Origin: Pedobacter sp. AJM
GTDB taxonomy: Bacteria; Bacteroidota; Bacteroidia; Sphingobacteriales; Sphingobacteriaceae
Assembly: GCF_002197755.1 (NCBI RefSeq)
Contig: NZ_NHOT01000013.1
Location: 50,369-114,368, forward strand
Direction: 5' to 3'
DNA: 64,000 nt
Positions 35,377 through 41,998 of the stretch are shown piece by piece; position 1 is the first letter of the stretch, and every line of letters starts with the position of its first letter. The notes beneath the pieces were generated by a model. It made no database searches and was not told the DNA's origin. It saw only the letters and a program-made list of their open reading frames with translations. Both the position numbers and the translations under genes were made by a program.

Positions 35377-36011
35377 TTTTTATAAAGTCTAAATCTATAA
35401 TTATAAGGAGCCGCTCCATCGTTTTCAATTATTAAACCAAAAGCAGACTGTTCAAAGCCATAACCATATTCATAATTACGATCTAATCCATTCGCAGCAC
35501 GCGACTGATGCACAAATTCATGCAAAGCAGTAACTGCAAGTAAAAAACCTGTCGCTTCCTGTGTTTCAAGTAAATTAGCAGTTTCTAAACCTCTTACCCA
35601 ACTTGCATCAATATTTATCACATCAGGATTTTCTGCTCTATCAAAATAACCATATTTCCCTGTCAATTCTTTAACAGTAATTGTTGGGCCTTGACCAAAT
35701 TTTACTTTTTCTAATATTTGTTCCCGATTATAGCCTGACCACTTTATTAAAGCATCCATAACTTTTTTATCATTAGCTACAAAACTTTCTAGTCTCTTTA
35801 TTAAATCAGTAAATTTAGGATATTTATCCTGTGTTGATTTATCTATAATAAAATTACCTACACTACTTGTATTACCTGTACCTCCTCCTGGCCCAGGAGG
35901 TACTACGGGAAATGGATTCCAAGTGGGATCAGGATTTCCAGGGGCAGTTATAATTACATCATTTAAAGGAATTCCATTATGACAGTTATTACAGTAAGAA
36001 ATTCCTTCCAA
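35373..36011 (-). CDS. HEFVH metallopeptidase domain protein, toxin-like
   Basis: This 212-residue frame begins with CNNC (residues 7-10), continues with a Pro/Gly linker (PFPVVPPGPGGG), and ends with a domain carrying the zinc-protease motif HEFVH at 164-168 and Glu187 in YGFEQSAFG as a probable third ligand. This is like the Tox-MPTase metallopeptidases of polymorphic toxins, by memory only. It has no signal peptide and its start overlaps the end of the upstream lipoprotein gene by 49 bp in another frame. Read with a -1 shift the two would form one lipoprotein with a C-terminal peptidase, so it may be the 3' half of a split gene. Confidence 0.6.
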   Translation of the reverse strand: MEGISYCNNCHNGIPLNDVIITAPGNPDPTWNPFPVVPPGPGGGTGNTSSVGNFIIDKSTQDKYPKFTDLIKRLESFVANDKKVMDALIKWSGYNREQILEKVKFGQGPTITVKELTGKYGYFDRAENPDVINIDASWVRGLETANLLETQEATGFLLAVTALHEFVHQSRAANGLDRNYEYGYGFEQSAFGLIIENDGAAPYNYRFRLYKK

Positions 36012-36502
36012 CCGCCTAAACTAATCTTATTATCACGAATACCTCCGTTCAATGACATTAGTCTACCATTTTTACCCGAAACATTAAATGTAGAGATTCC
36101 AAACTTGCCTGTCGAGTAAATCTGGACTAAACTATCTGGCCTATTTTTTATTATTCCAACAATATTATCATAATTGAGTATAGCCGTAGCAATACGAACA
36201 AAAGCACTTATATTATTATCTGAATCAACACTGTAATAATAATATGAATTTACTCCAATACTTTCATTATTAAATGAAAATATATAAATTTTGCTGTAAG
36301 CATTTTCTACTAACCGGTAATTGTTCCAGTCTACAATTGCTAAATAATCTTTTCTGTGATGCAAATTTTTAAATTCCTTTAAAAATTTTGCTTTTGAATT
36401 TCTGATAATTTCTTGTTTATAATTTTCATCCTTTTTACATCCATAAAAAGCAAAACAAATTATAATTAAAACTATTCTAAAGCTTAAATAATGTCTATGC
36501 AT
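35963..36502 (-). CDS. Lipoprotein, probable N-terminal half of the peptidase protein
   Basis: The 179-residue frame has a lipoprotein signal (VLIIICFAFYGC, Cys22) followed by KKDENYKQEIIRNSKAKF, a pattern I associate with Bacteroidetes surface lipoproteins whose C-terminal domains vary. The frame then ends soon after GGIRDNKISLGGW, with an odd hydrophobic tail (FLTVITVIMEFL) that comes from the wrong frame; the other frame there reads into the CNNC and peptidase region. This favours a frameshifted gene over two separate ones. A -7 box (TAATTTTG) lies 10 bases before the ATG. Confidence 0.6.
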   Translation of the reverse strand: MHRHYLSFRIVLIIICFAFYGCKKDENYKQEIIRNSKAKFLKEFKNLHHRKDYLAIVDWNNYRLVENAYSKIYIFSFNNESIGVNSYYYYSVDSDNNISAFVRIATAILNYDNIVGIIKNRPDSLVQIYSTGKFGISTFNVSGKNGRLMSLNGGIRDNKISLGGWKEFLTVITVIMEFL

Positions 36503-36512
36503 ATTTTTCTTT

Positions 36513-36520
36513 CAAAATTA
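36513..36520 (-). promoter_or_regulatory. -7 box of the lipoprotein module
   Basis: TAATTTTG on the minus strand fits TAnnTTTG and ends 10 bases before the ATG at 36502. With the nusG terminator upstream, it gives the module its own transcription. No TTG element is visible. Confidence 0.5.
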
Positions 36521-36569
36521 TCATTTTTATTTAATCTAAATAAAAATAAATAACTCTAATTACATAAAA

Positions 36570-36597
36570 AAACCTCCGAAAATAAATCCGGAGGTTT
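36570..36597 (-). terminator. Terminator after nusG
   Basis: AAACCTCCG and CGGAGGTTT form a perfect 9-bp stem with a T-run on the minus-strand side. It cuts transcription between nusG and the inserted module. Confidence 0.88.
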
Positions 36598-36621
36598 AAT
36601 TTTTTTATATCGTAAATCTTA

Positions 36622-37161
36622 TTATTCTTTTTCTACCTGCATATAGTTAAGTTCCAGTGGCGTTTTACGACCAAAAATCTTAACCATCACTTTTAATTTT
36701 TTCTTCTCTTCGTTCACTTCTTCAATCACACCAGAGAAACCGTTAAATGGTCCATCCATAACTTTAATACCTTCACCAACATAATAAGGAACATTCATGG
36801 TTTCACCTTGTTCGCTCATTTCATCAACCACCCCTAAAATACGGTTTACTTCTGCCTGGCGCATTGGGATTGGGTTACCAGCTTTATCACCTAAGAAACC
36901 AATCACACTATTAATCCCTTTAATGATGTGCTCTAACTCCCCATCTAATGTTGCTTCGATTAAAACATAACCAGGATAAAAGTTACGTTCTTTGGCAATC
37001 TTTTTACCATCCTTCATCTGGTAATATTTCTCCATAGGGATTAACACCTGTGGAACCAAATGAGAGAAACCTAAACGGCTGATCTCAGCATCAATGTATT
37101 GTTTTACCTTCTTTTCTTTACCGCTAACCGCCCTTACAACGTACCACTTTAGATCGCTCAT
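36622..37161 (-). CDS. nusG: Transcription termination/antitermination factor NusG
   Basis: NusG binds RNA polymerase and links it to Rho, S10 or the ribosome. The 179-residue protein has the NGN domain (LKWYVVRAVSGKEKKVKQY, FYPGYVLIEA, NSVIGFLGD) and the C-terminal KOW domain (KVMDGPFNGFSGVIEEVN, ending VKIFGRKTPLELNY). It is 9 bp from secE, the standard pair. Unusually the next ribosomal gene is 1.9 kb away. Confidence 0.96.
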   Translation of the reverse strand: MSDLKWYVVRAVSGKEKKVKQYIDAEISRLGFSHLVPQVLIPMEKYYQMKDGKKIAKERNFYPGYVLIEATLDGELEHIIKGINSVIGFLGDKAGNPIPMRQAEVNRILGVVDEMSEQGETMNVPYYVGEGIKVMDGPFNGFSGVIEEVNEEKKKLKVMVKIFGRKTPLELNYMQVEKE

Positions 37162-37170
37162 TAGTAAATA

Positions 37171-37368
37171 TTAATTAGAAAGTGATTTATAAAAAGTATC
37201 TAACACAAAGGTAGATCCCTTATCCATTGCAAAAATAACCAATGCAATGATTAGAGAAGCTACTAAAACAAGAATCGCAGAGCTTTGCAACTCGCCCCAG
37301 GTAGGCCATGTAACCTTACTGGTCATTTCATCGTATGATTCTTTTATAAACTCAACTACTTTAGCCAT
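37171..37368 (-). CDS. secE: Preprotein translocase subunit SecE
   Basis: SecE is the small essential subunit that clamps SecY in the Sec translocon. The 65-residue protein is the short one-helix form: a cytoplasmic amphipathic helix VEFIKESYDEMTSKVTWPTW with the conserved KVTWP, then one membrane helix (SSAILVLVASLIIALVIFAM). It lies between tRNA-Trp and nusG, the conserved order. A repeat dyad fills the gap upstream, starting 11 bases before its ATG. Confidence 0.95.
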   Translation of the reverse strand: MAKVVEFIKESYDEMTSKVTWPTWGELQSSAILVLVASLIIALVIFAMDKGSTFVLDTFYKSLSN

Positions 37369-37378
37369 ATCAAATTAT

Positions 37379-37465
37379 TGAATGAGAGAATGAGTAAATG
37401 AGTGAATGATATTGTCTTGAAAGCTGTCTTTCAAATTCAATCATTCACTCATTCTAGAACTCAAT
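37379..37465. repeat. Intergenic dyad of GAATGAGTGAATGAT words before secE
   Basis: The left arm contains aatgagtgaatgat and the right arm atcattcactcatt, a perfect 14-bp complement, with further partial repeats outside. It resembles the dyad between rpoB and rpoC in both words and order, and lies between tRNA-Trp and secE. Confidence 0.85.
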
Positions 37466-37477
37466 CATTATGTTAAG

Positions 37478-37548
37478 CACGGGAACAAGGATTCGAACCC
37501 TGATCAAAGGTTTTGGAGACCTCTATTCTACCGTTGAACTATTCCCGT
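37478..37548 (-). tRNA. tRNA-Trp (CCA)
   Basis: The 71-nt cloverleaf has a 7-bp acceptor stem (ACGGGAA/TTCCCGT), a GTTC-AACGGTA D-arm, an anticodon stem GAGGT/ACCTT with loop CTCCAAA (anticodon CCA), and the T-arm CAGGG-TTCGAAT-CCTTG. Discriminator is G, usual for tryptophan. It sits between tuf and secE, the conserved order. Confidence 0.96.
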
Positions 37549-37554
37549 GTGTAT

Positions 37555-37586
37555 AAAAAAGAGCTAGCCTTAACTAGCTCTTTTTA
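37555..37586 (-). terminator. Terminator after tuf
   Basis: AAAGAGCTAG and CTAGCTCTTT form a 10-bp stem with a 6-nt loop; a T-run follows on the minus strand. It probably limits readthrough from tuf into tRNA-Trp and secE. Confidence 0.85.
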
Positions 37587-37604
37587 TATTATTGTTAGCT
37601 TAAA

Positions 37605-38792
37605 TTAAGCTAAGATTTCAGTTACCTGACCAGCACCTACTGTTCTACCACCTTCACGGATAGCGAAACGTAGACCTTTTTCCATTGCAATCGCGTTAAT
37701 TAATTTAACTGTGATTGTAACGTTATCACCTGGCATTACCATTTCAGTTCCTTCAGCCAGTGAAATCTCACCAGTTACGTCTGTGGTACGGAAATAGAAT
37801 TGAGGACGATATTTGTTGAAGAATGGCGTGTGACGACCACCTTCTGCTTTTGATAATACATAGATTTCAGCTTTGAAATCAGTGTGAGGAGTTACTGAAC
37901 CTGGTTTACAGATTACCATACCACGACGGATATCAGTTTTCTCAATACCACGTAATAATAAACCTACGTTATCACCAGCTTCACCGTAATCTAAAATTTT
38001 ACGGAACATCTCTACACCAGTTACGGTAGATTTTAAGTTCTCAGCACCCATACCTAAGATCTCAACCGGATCTCCGGAGTTGATTACACCACGCTCAATA
38101 CGACCAGTAGCAACAGTACCACGACCAGTAATTGAGAATACATCTTCAACAGGCATTAAGAAAGGAAGATCAGTTAAACGTGGAGGAATTGGAATGTAGC
38201 TATCAACTGCAGCCATTAATTCCATAATTTTTTCCACCCATTTAGCATCACCGTTTAATCCACCTAATGCAGAACCTTGGATTACAGGAATATCATCTCC
38301 AGGGAAATCGTAGAATGATAATAATTCACGAACTTCCATTTCAACTAATTCTAATAATTCAGGATCATCAACCATATCCACTTTATTCATGAATACAACT
38401 AATGAAGGAACACCTACCTGACGAGCCAATAAGATGTGCTCGCGGGTTTGTGGCATTGGACCGTCAGTAGCAGCAACAACGATAATTGCACCGTCCATTT
38501 GAGCAGCACCTGTAACCATGTTTTTCACATAATCCGCGTGACCTGGACAGTCAACGTGTGCATAGTGACGGTTAGCTGTTGAATACTCAACGTGAGCTGT
38601 ATTGATTGTAATACCTCTTTCTTTTTCCTCTGGAGCAGAGTCAATTGAATCGAATGAACGTGCCTCAGATAAACCTGCATCAGCCAAAACTTTTGTAATA
38701 GCTGCTGTTAAAGTTGTTTTACCGTGATCGACGTGACCGATTGTACCGATGTTTAAGTGCGGTTTACTGCGGTCAAATTTTTCTTTTGCCAT
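37605..38792 (-). CDS. tuf: Elongation factor Tu
   Basis: EF-Tu brings aminoacyl-tRNA to the ribosome. The 395-residue protein has GHVDHGKTT, the effector region with RGITIN, DCPGHADYVKNM, NKVDMVDDPE and a complete set of domains 2 and 3 (GRGTVATGRIERG, PFFNKYRPQFYFRTTDVTG, FAIREGGRTVGAGQV). It is preceded by four tRNA genes, as in many Bacteroidetes, and is expressed from the promoter at 39544-39572 together with them. Confidence 0.98.
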   Translation of the reverse strand: MAKEKFDRSKPHLNIGTIGHVDHGKTTLTAAITKVLADAGLSEARSFDSIDSAPEEKERGITINTAHVEYSTANRHYAHVDCPGHADYVKNMVTGAAQMDGAIIVVAATDGPMPQTREHILLARQVGVPSLVVFMNKVDMVDDPELLELVEMEVRELLSFYDFPGDDIPVIQGSALGGLNGDAKWVEKIMELMAAVDSYIPIPPRLTDLPFLMPVEDVFSITGRGTVATGRIERGVINSGDPVEILGMGAENLKSTVTGVEMFRKILDYGEAGDNVGLLLRGIEKTDIRRGMVICKPGSVTPHTDFKAEIYVLSKAEGGRHTPFFNKYRPQFYFRTTDVTGEISLAEGTEMVMPGDNVTITVKLINAIAMEKGLRFAIREGGRTVGAGQVTEILA

Positions 38793-38911
38793 TTTATTTA
38801 TAACTAATTAGTAGGTTAACTTTTTATTATTTTTATTTATTGTTTTTCCAACACAAAAAACCTTGCCTCTTCTGTATCTTTAACAGATTTAACAAAGCTT
38901 TATTATACCTG

Positions 38912-38983
<72 letters not shown>

Positions 38984-38989
38984 TAATTT

Positions 38990-39056
38990 AGTTCCCAGTT
39001 TTCAGCCGTCAGTTACAGTAACTGCAAACCGCCAATTGCCAACTACTCAACTTATT
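38990..39056. repeat. Imperfect dyad of CAGTT words between tRNA-Thr and tRNA-Gly
   Basis: The left half has cagttttcag and cgtcagtta, the right half taactgcaaa and ttgccaact; reverse complements align over about 26 bp with mismatches. It is one more short-word dyad of the class seen elsewhere. Confidence 0.55.
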
Positions 39057-39060
39057 TAAG

Positions 39061-39133
39061 AGCGGAAGACGAGGTTCGAACTCGCGACCTATAGCTTGGA
39101 AGGCTATCGCTCTACCAACTGAGCTACTTCCGC
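39061..39133 (-). tRNA. tRNA-Gly (TCC)
   Basis: The 73-nt cloverleaf has acceptor GCGGAAG/CTTCCGC, anticodon stem ATAGC/GCTAT with loop CTTCCAA (anticodon TCC) and T-arm GCGAG-TTCGAAC-CTCGT. It reads GGA and GGG. Confidence 0.95.
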
Positions 39134-39222
39134 TTTTTCCAAATGCTTGTATGAGTGAATGTCTCCATGAAGAACGGCAAGCATTCTATCAATCTTTCAT
39201 TCAAAATTCAAACCTTTCGGTG

Positions 39223-39305
39223 TGGGGAGAGAAGGATTCGAACCTTCGAAATCTTGCGATAACAGAGTTACAGTCTGTCCCATTTGGCCGCTCTGGAATC
39301 TCCCC
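39223..39305 (-). tRNA. tRNA-Tyr (GTA)
   Basis: The 83-nt gene has acceptor GGGGAGA/TCTCCCC, the long variable arm typical of bacterial tyrosine tRNA, and anticodon loop CTGTAAC (anticodon GTA). Discriminator is A. Confidence 0.96.
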
Positions 39306-39342
39306 AACTTTATCTTAAAATGTAACACTTTAAAATAAAAAG

Positions 39343-39415
<73 letters not shown>

Positions 39416-39543
39416 TTTTAAATTTGTGCAATGATACGAAAAATCTTCATTTTTCATACTATTAACGTGTTTTTTTAAAAGTTTATCTTTTTAAAGAACT
39501 AACCCTTTTGTGATTGGCTTAACACCGTTTCCGAAAGGGAATG

Positions 39544-39572
39544 CAAATATACACACTTATATTTCAGTTCAA
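39544..39572 (-). promoter_or_regulatory. Promoter of the tRNA-tuf operon
   Basis: TTG (39570-39572) and TATATTTG (39544-39551) on the minus strand are 18 bp apart. The transcript would start near 39537 and run through four tRNAs into tuf. Confidence 0.7.
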
Positions 39573-39587
39573 AATAAATTTGAAAAA

Positions 39588-39615
39588 AAATAGCGAACTT
39601 TTTAGTCCGCTATTT
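39588..39615 (-). terminator. Terminator of hpf
   Basis: AAATAGCGGAC and GTtCGCTATTT pair on the minus strand with one mismatch, followed by eight Ts. Confidence 0.85.
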
Positions 39616-39645
39616 CTGTATTTTATGTTTTAAAGCAATACTTAC

Positions 39646-39993
39646 TTAGTAATCAGATGCTTCGCTTTCACTTAAAATTGCTTTATGCTCACTTAATTTT
39701 GCTCGCGTTTTATCTTTGTGTTTCGTAATCTGCTTCCTCAACGACTCAATTGCCAAATCGGTAGCCTCTTCAAATGATTTACATTGTTCCTTAGCAAAGA
39801 GGGTCCCCCCCGGCACAATCAATTTAATCTCACTGATTTTATTGGCCTCGTCCTCTACATTCTCTAGCTTTAAATACACTTCTCCGCTAATAATCTGGTC
39901 AAAAAACTGATCCAGCTTGTTTGCTTTCTTCTGAATAAACGCTAACAACTTACTATCTGCACTGAAGTGGATTGATTGAACTCCGATTTTCAT
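39646..39993 (-). CDS. hpf: Ribosome hibernation-promoting factor (HPF/RaiA, short form)
   Basis: HPF binds the 30S decoding centre and inactivates ribosomes in stationary phase. The 115-residue short form covers only the N-terminal domain: MKIGVQSIHFSADSKLLAFI, GEVYLKLENVEDEANKISEI, TLFAKEQCKSFEEATDLAI. Its ATG is preceded 4 bases upstream by AAGGAGG, a strong Shine-Dalgarno sequence that is rare in this phylum. It follows the Xer gene by 14 bp, one operon. Confidence 0.93.
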   Translation of the reverse strand: MKIGVQSIHFSADSKLLAFIQKKANKLDQFFDQIISGEVYLKLENVEDEANKISEIKLIVPGGTLFAKEQCKSFEEATDLAIESLRKQITKHKDKTRAKLSEHKAILSESEASDY

Positions 39994-39997
39994 TTTT

Positions 39998-40004
39998 CCT
40001 CCTT
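39998..40004 (-). promoter_or_regulatory. Shine-Dalgarno sequence of hpf
   Basis: AAGGAGG, complementary to the anti-SD of 16S rRNA, lies 4 bases before the hpf ATG and abuts the Xer stop codon. Nearly all other genes in the window lack such a site. Confidence 0.8.
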
Positions 40005-40007
40005 TTT

Positions 40008-40892
40008 TTATGCCTTTGGATGGGCTTGTTTATAAATTGTTTTTAATCTTTCGATTGAATTGTGTGTGTAAACCTGGGTTGCAGCTAAACTGGCATGCCC
40101 CAAAAGTTCTTTAATGGCATTTAAATCTGCTCCTGCATTTAACAGAGAAGTGGCGTAACTGTGCCGCAGAACGTGTGGACTTCTTTTCTCATGGGTGGAT
40201 ATGTAGTTTAGGTATGAGGTTACAACGCGGTATATTAATTTTGAATAAGCCGCAGCTCCTGTATTGGTAACGATTAAGTTTGACAAATTGTTATCAAAAT
40301 CCTGTAACTTTTTTTGTGCTATATAGGTATTTAACTGATTAATAAGCGGTTTATTTACAGGGATAATTCTTTCTTTATTCCGTTTACCCAACACTTTAAT
40401 TGTACCTGTATAAACATCCACATCTGTTTCTTTCAGTGATAGGAGTTCAGACAAACGAATCCCCGTGCCAAAAAGTAGCTCTATCACAAGGTGATCCCTT
40501 AAAGAAGGAAAGCTTTCATCAAAATAATGTTCAGAGTCCAGCAGCTGATCCATTTTCTGCGCATCAACAAAAACAGGAAGCCGCTTTGGGATTTTCGGCG
40601 CTTTTAGTAGCAGCGTGGGATTTTGCTCCAGCTTCCCCTCCCTTACCAAAAACTTATAAAAACTTTTCAGGGCCGATATTTTTCTGTTAATGGTGGTTTC
40701 TGATCTCTTCTCTTCCATTAACTCCACCATGAAACTCCGGAGATGACTATATTTTATTTCAGGAACCGTTAACTGGTATGTGATGCTGACATAAGATTCA
40801 AACTGTTTGAGATCAGCCAGGTAGGAAGAAACGGTATGCTTGGAATAACGTTTCTCGTGGGTTAAATATGTAATAAAACTATCTATAAACAT
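40008..40892 (-). CDS. Xer-type tyrosine recombinase
   Basis: This 294-residue site-specific recombinase is of the XerC/XerD type, which resolves chromosome dimers at dif. The SAM-like N-terminal domain is followed by the catalytic domain with Arg146 (GTGIRLSEL), Lys near 170 (VLGKRNKER), His240 and Arg243 (HVLRHSYAT), His266 (LLGHASLAATQ) and Tyr275 (VYTH). All catalytic residues are present. Its place between rpsU and hpf is the usual housekeeping context, so it is not a phage integrase. Whether it acts as XerC or XerD cannot be told. Confidence 0.92.
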   Translation of the reverse strand: MFIDSFITYLTHEKRYSKHTVSSYLADLKQFESYVSITYQLTVPEIKYSHLRSFMVELMEEKRSETTINRKISALKSFYKFLVREGKLEQNPTLLLKAPKIPKRLPVFVDAQKMDQLLDSEHYFDESFPSLRDHLVIELLFGTGIRLSELLSLKETDVDVYTGTIKVLGKRNKERIIPVNKPLINQLNTYIAQKKLQDFDNNLSNLIVTNTGAAAYSKLIYRVVTSYLNYISTHEKRSPHVLRHSYATSLLNAGADLNAIKELLGHASLAATQVYTHNSIERLKTIYKQAHPKA

Positions 40893-41000
40893 TCCACATC
40901 ATTTAGGCCTATAAATATGAAGTTACAAATTGTTTTGATATAAAGAAATGATTAATGAATTGTTTAGATAAGATGATGAATAAGGCCATAAAACAAAAAA

Positions 41001-41027
41001 AGCCTTTTGATGCAACATCAAAAGGCT
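41001..41027 (-). terminator. Terminator of rpsU
   Basis: AGCCTTTTGATG and CATCAAAAGGCT form a perfect 12-bp stem with a 3-nt loop, and a T-run follows on the minus strand. Confidence 0.92.
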
Positions 41028-41049
41028 CTTACAAAAATATCTTGAACAA

Positions 41050-41244
41050 CTATGAAGTTGTGTCTTGATTCATATTCTGAATGTAAACAGCATGTTTAAT
41101 TTCAGTACGACGGGCAACAGATTTCTTCTCGTATGCCTGACGGCTACGTAGTTCTCTTAACACACCAGTTTTTTCAAACTTTTTCTTGAAACGTTTAAGG
41201 GCTTTATCTAATGATTCGCCGTCTTTAATGTTGATAATGATCAT
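41050..41244 (-). CDS. rpsU: Ribosomal protein bS21
   Basis: bS21 sits at the 30S platform next to the 3' end of 16S rRNA. The 64-residue protein has the usual IINIKDGESLDKALKRFKKK and RELRSRQAYEKKSVAR. In Bacteroidetes, bS21 with bS18 and bS6 covers the anti-Shine-Dalgarno end of 16S rRNA, explaining why most genes lack Shine-Dalgarno sites. This gene nonetheless has a strong AGGAGGT 11 bases before its ATG, a known arrangement that would let bS21 level control its own translation. Confidence 0.96.
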   Translation of the reverse strand: MIIINIKDGESLDKALKRFKKKFEKTGVLRELRSRQAYEKKSVARRTEIKHAVYIQNMNQDTTS

Positions 41245-41255
41245 AACGCTGAAAT

Positions 41256-41262
41256 ACCTCCT
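41256..41262 (-). promoter_or_regulatory. Extended Shine-Dalgarno of rpsU, likely autoregulatory
   Basis: AGGAGGT (within AGAGGAGGT) lies 11 bases before the rpsU ATG. A small hairpin with CCCC and GGGG arms (41281-41296) sits further up the leader. Confidence 0.75.
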
Positions 41263-41299
41263 CTCGTGGTCTTTTAATTTCCCCTACCTATCGGGGTTG

Positions 41300-41307
41300 C
41301 AAATGTA
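41300..41307 (-). promoter_or_regulatory. -7 box of rpsU
   Basis: TACATTTG on the minus strand fits TAnnTTTG and would give a leader of about 55 nt containing the hairpin and the Shine-Dalgarno sequence. Confidence 0.55.
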
Positions 41308-41412
41308 AGTAATTATTTGATAATGAGGAAAATTTTTAATCACATTTTATTTCTTTTTAGCCAGTGATTTATTCCCTTGTTTCACTACATTTATTTATAC
41401 ATACATGAATAT

Positions 41413-41799
41413 ATGACAACAGGTAAAAAAGTGATCGCTATTGTTGGGGTTCTGCTGGTAATTGTAATTGCAGCCATTTGCTACTATCGCTATTTTTTCG
41501 TTTTTGGAGAAGGCGTGAAGGCAGGTGAACTAAACTATGTAGTTAAAAAAGGTTACCTCTTTAAAACGTATGAAGGAAAACTCATCCAGAGCGGCATCCG
41601 GTCCAAACAGATGGGCACCCTTCAAAACAATGAATTTGAGTTCTCCATATCAAACGATGAAATCGCGAACCAGATGATGGCCAATAGCGGCAAGTTTTAT
41701 GAACTGCACTATAAAGAATATAAAAACACATTGCCTTGGCGAGGTTTCAGTGTATATGTCGTTGATCGAATCATCTCCTCCAAAGAGATGCCGCAATAG
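41413..41799 (+). CDS. Single-helix membrane protein, conserved in Bacteroidetes
   Basis: This 128-residue protein has one N-terminal membrane helix (VIAIVGVLLVIVIAAICYY) and a soluble domain with GELNYVVKKGYLFKTYEGKL and FYELHYKEYKNTLPWRG. Similar short proteins are common in the phylum; I recall that some are misannotated as 6-phosphogluconate dehydrogenase, which the sequence does not support. The function is unknown. I started it at 41413, after a shorter AT-rich lead without start context. Its stop codon opens a 7-bp tandem repeat. Confidence 0.75.
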   Translation: MTTGKKVIAIVGVLLVIVIAAICYYRYFFVFGEGVKAGELNYVVKKGYLFKTYEGKLIQSGIRSKQMGTLQNNEFEFSISNDEIANQMMANSGKFYELHYKEYKNTLPWRGFSVYVVDRIISSKEMPQ

Positions 41800-41822
41800 T
41801 CTTTAGTCTTTAGTCTTTAGTC
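41797..41822. repeat. 7-bp tandem repeat (TAGTCTT, 3.7 copies)
   Basis: TAGTCTT is repeated three times plus TAGTCC. The first TAG is the stop codon of the preceding membrane-protein gene. Confidence 0.9.
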
Positions 41823-41862
41823 CAAAACATGATGAAGGCAACCTGGTTTTAGAAAAACAAAA

Positions 41863-41891
41863 AATCCGGAGGTAATTAAACCGTCCGGATT
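41863..41891 (-). terminator. Terminator of the acyl-CoA dehydrogenase gene
   Basis: AATCCGGA and TCCGGATT pair perfectly, with an inner GGT/ACC extension; on the minus strand a T-run follows. Confidence 0.82.
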
Positions 41892-41925
41892 AGGTATTAT
41901 ATATTTGGTCTTTTTAATAAGGTTA

Positions 41926-41998
41926 AGACGCAAGGCTTAGGGATAAGGTTCAACGCTATATGGCCCTAAACCTTCTACCTTCAAACCCTCTACCTTGA
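41926..41998. repeat. Dyad of AAGGTTTAGGG-like words at the end of the acyl-CoA dehydrogenase gene
   Basis: Left half aaggttaag, ggcttaggg, ataaggtt; right half ccctaaacc, ttctacctt, caaaccct, ctacctt. The words match those in the dyad before the glycosyltransferase at 15153. It overlaps the last codons of the dehydrogenase gene. Confidence 0.65.

Noticed and set aside
36002..36012. Programmed -1 frameshift site linking the lipoprotein and peptidase frames
   Set aside because: No X-XXY-YYZ slippery heptamer and no obvious downstream stem were found, so mutation or sequencing error is preferred.
40008..40892. Phage or island integrase as a sign of a mobile element
   Set aside because: Sequence and position between rpsU and hpf fit the housekeeping Xer recombinase, and no att sites or cargo were seen.
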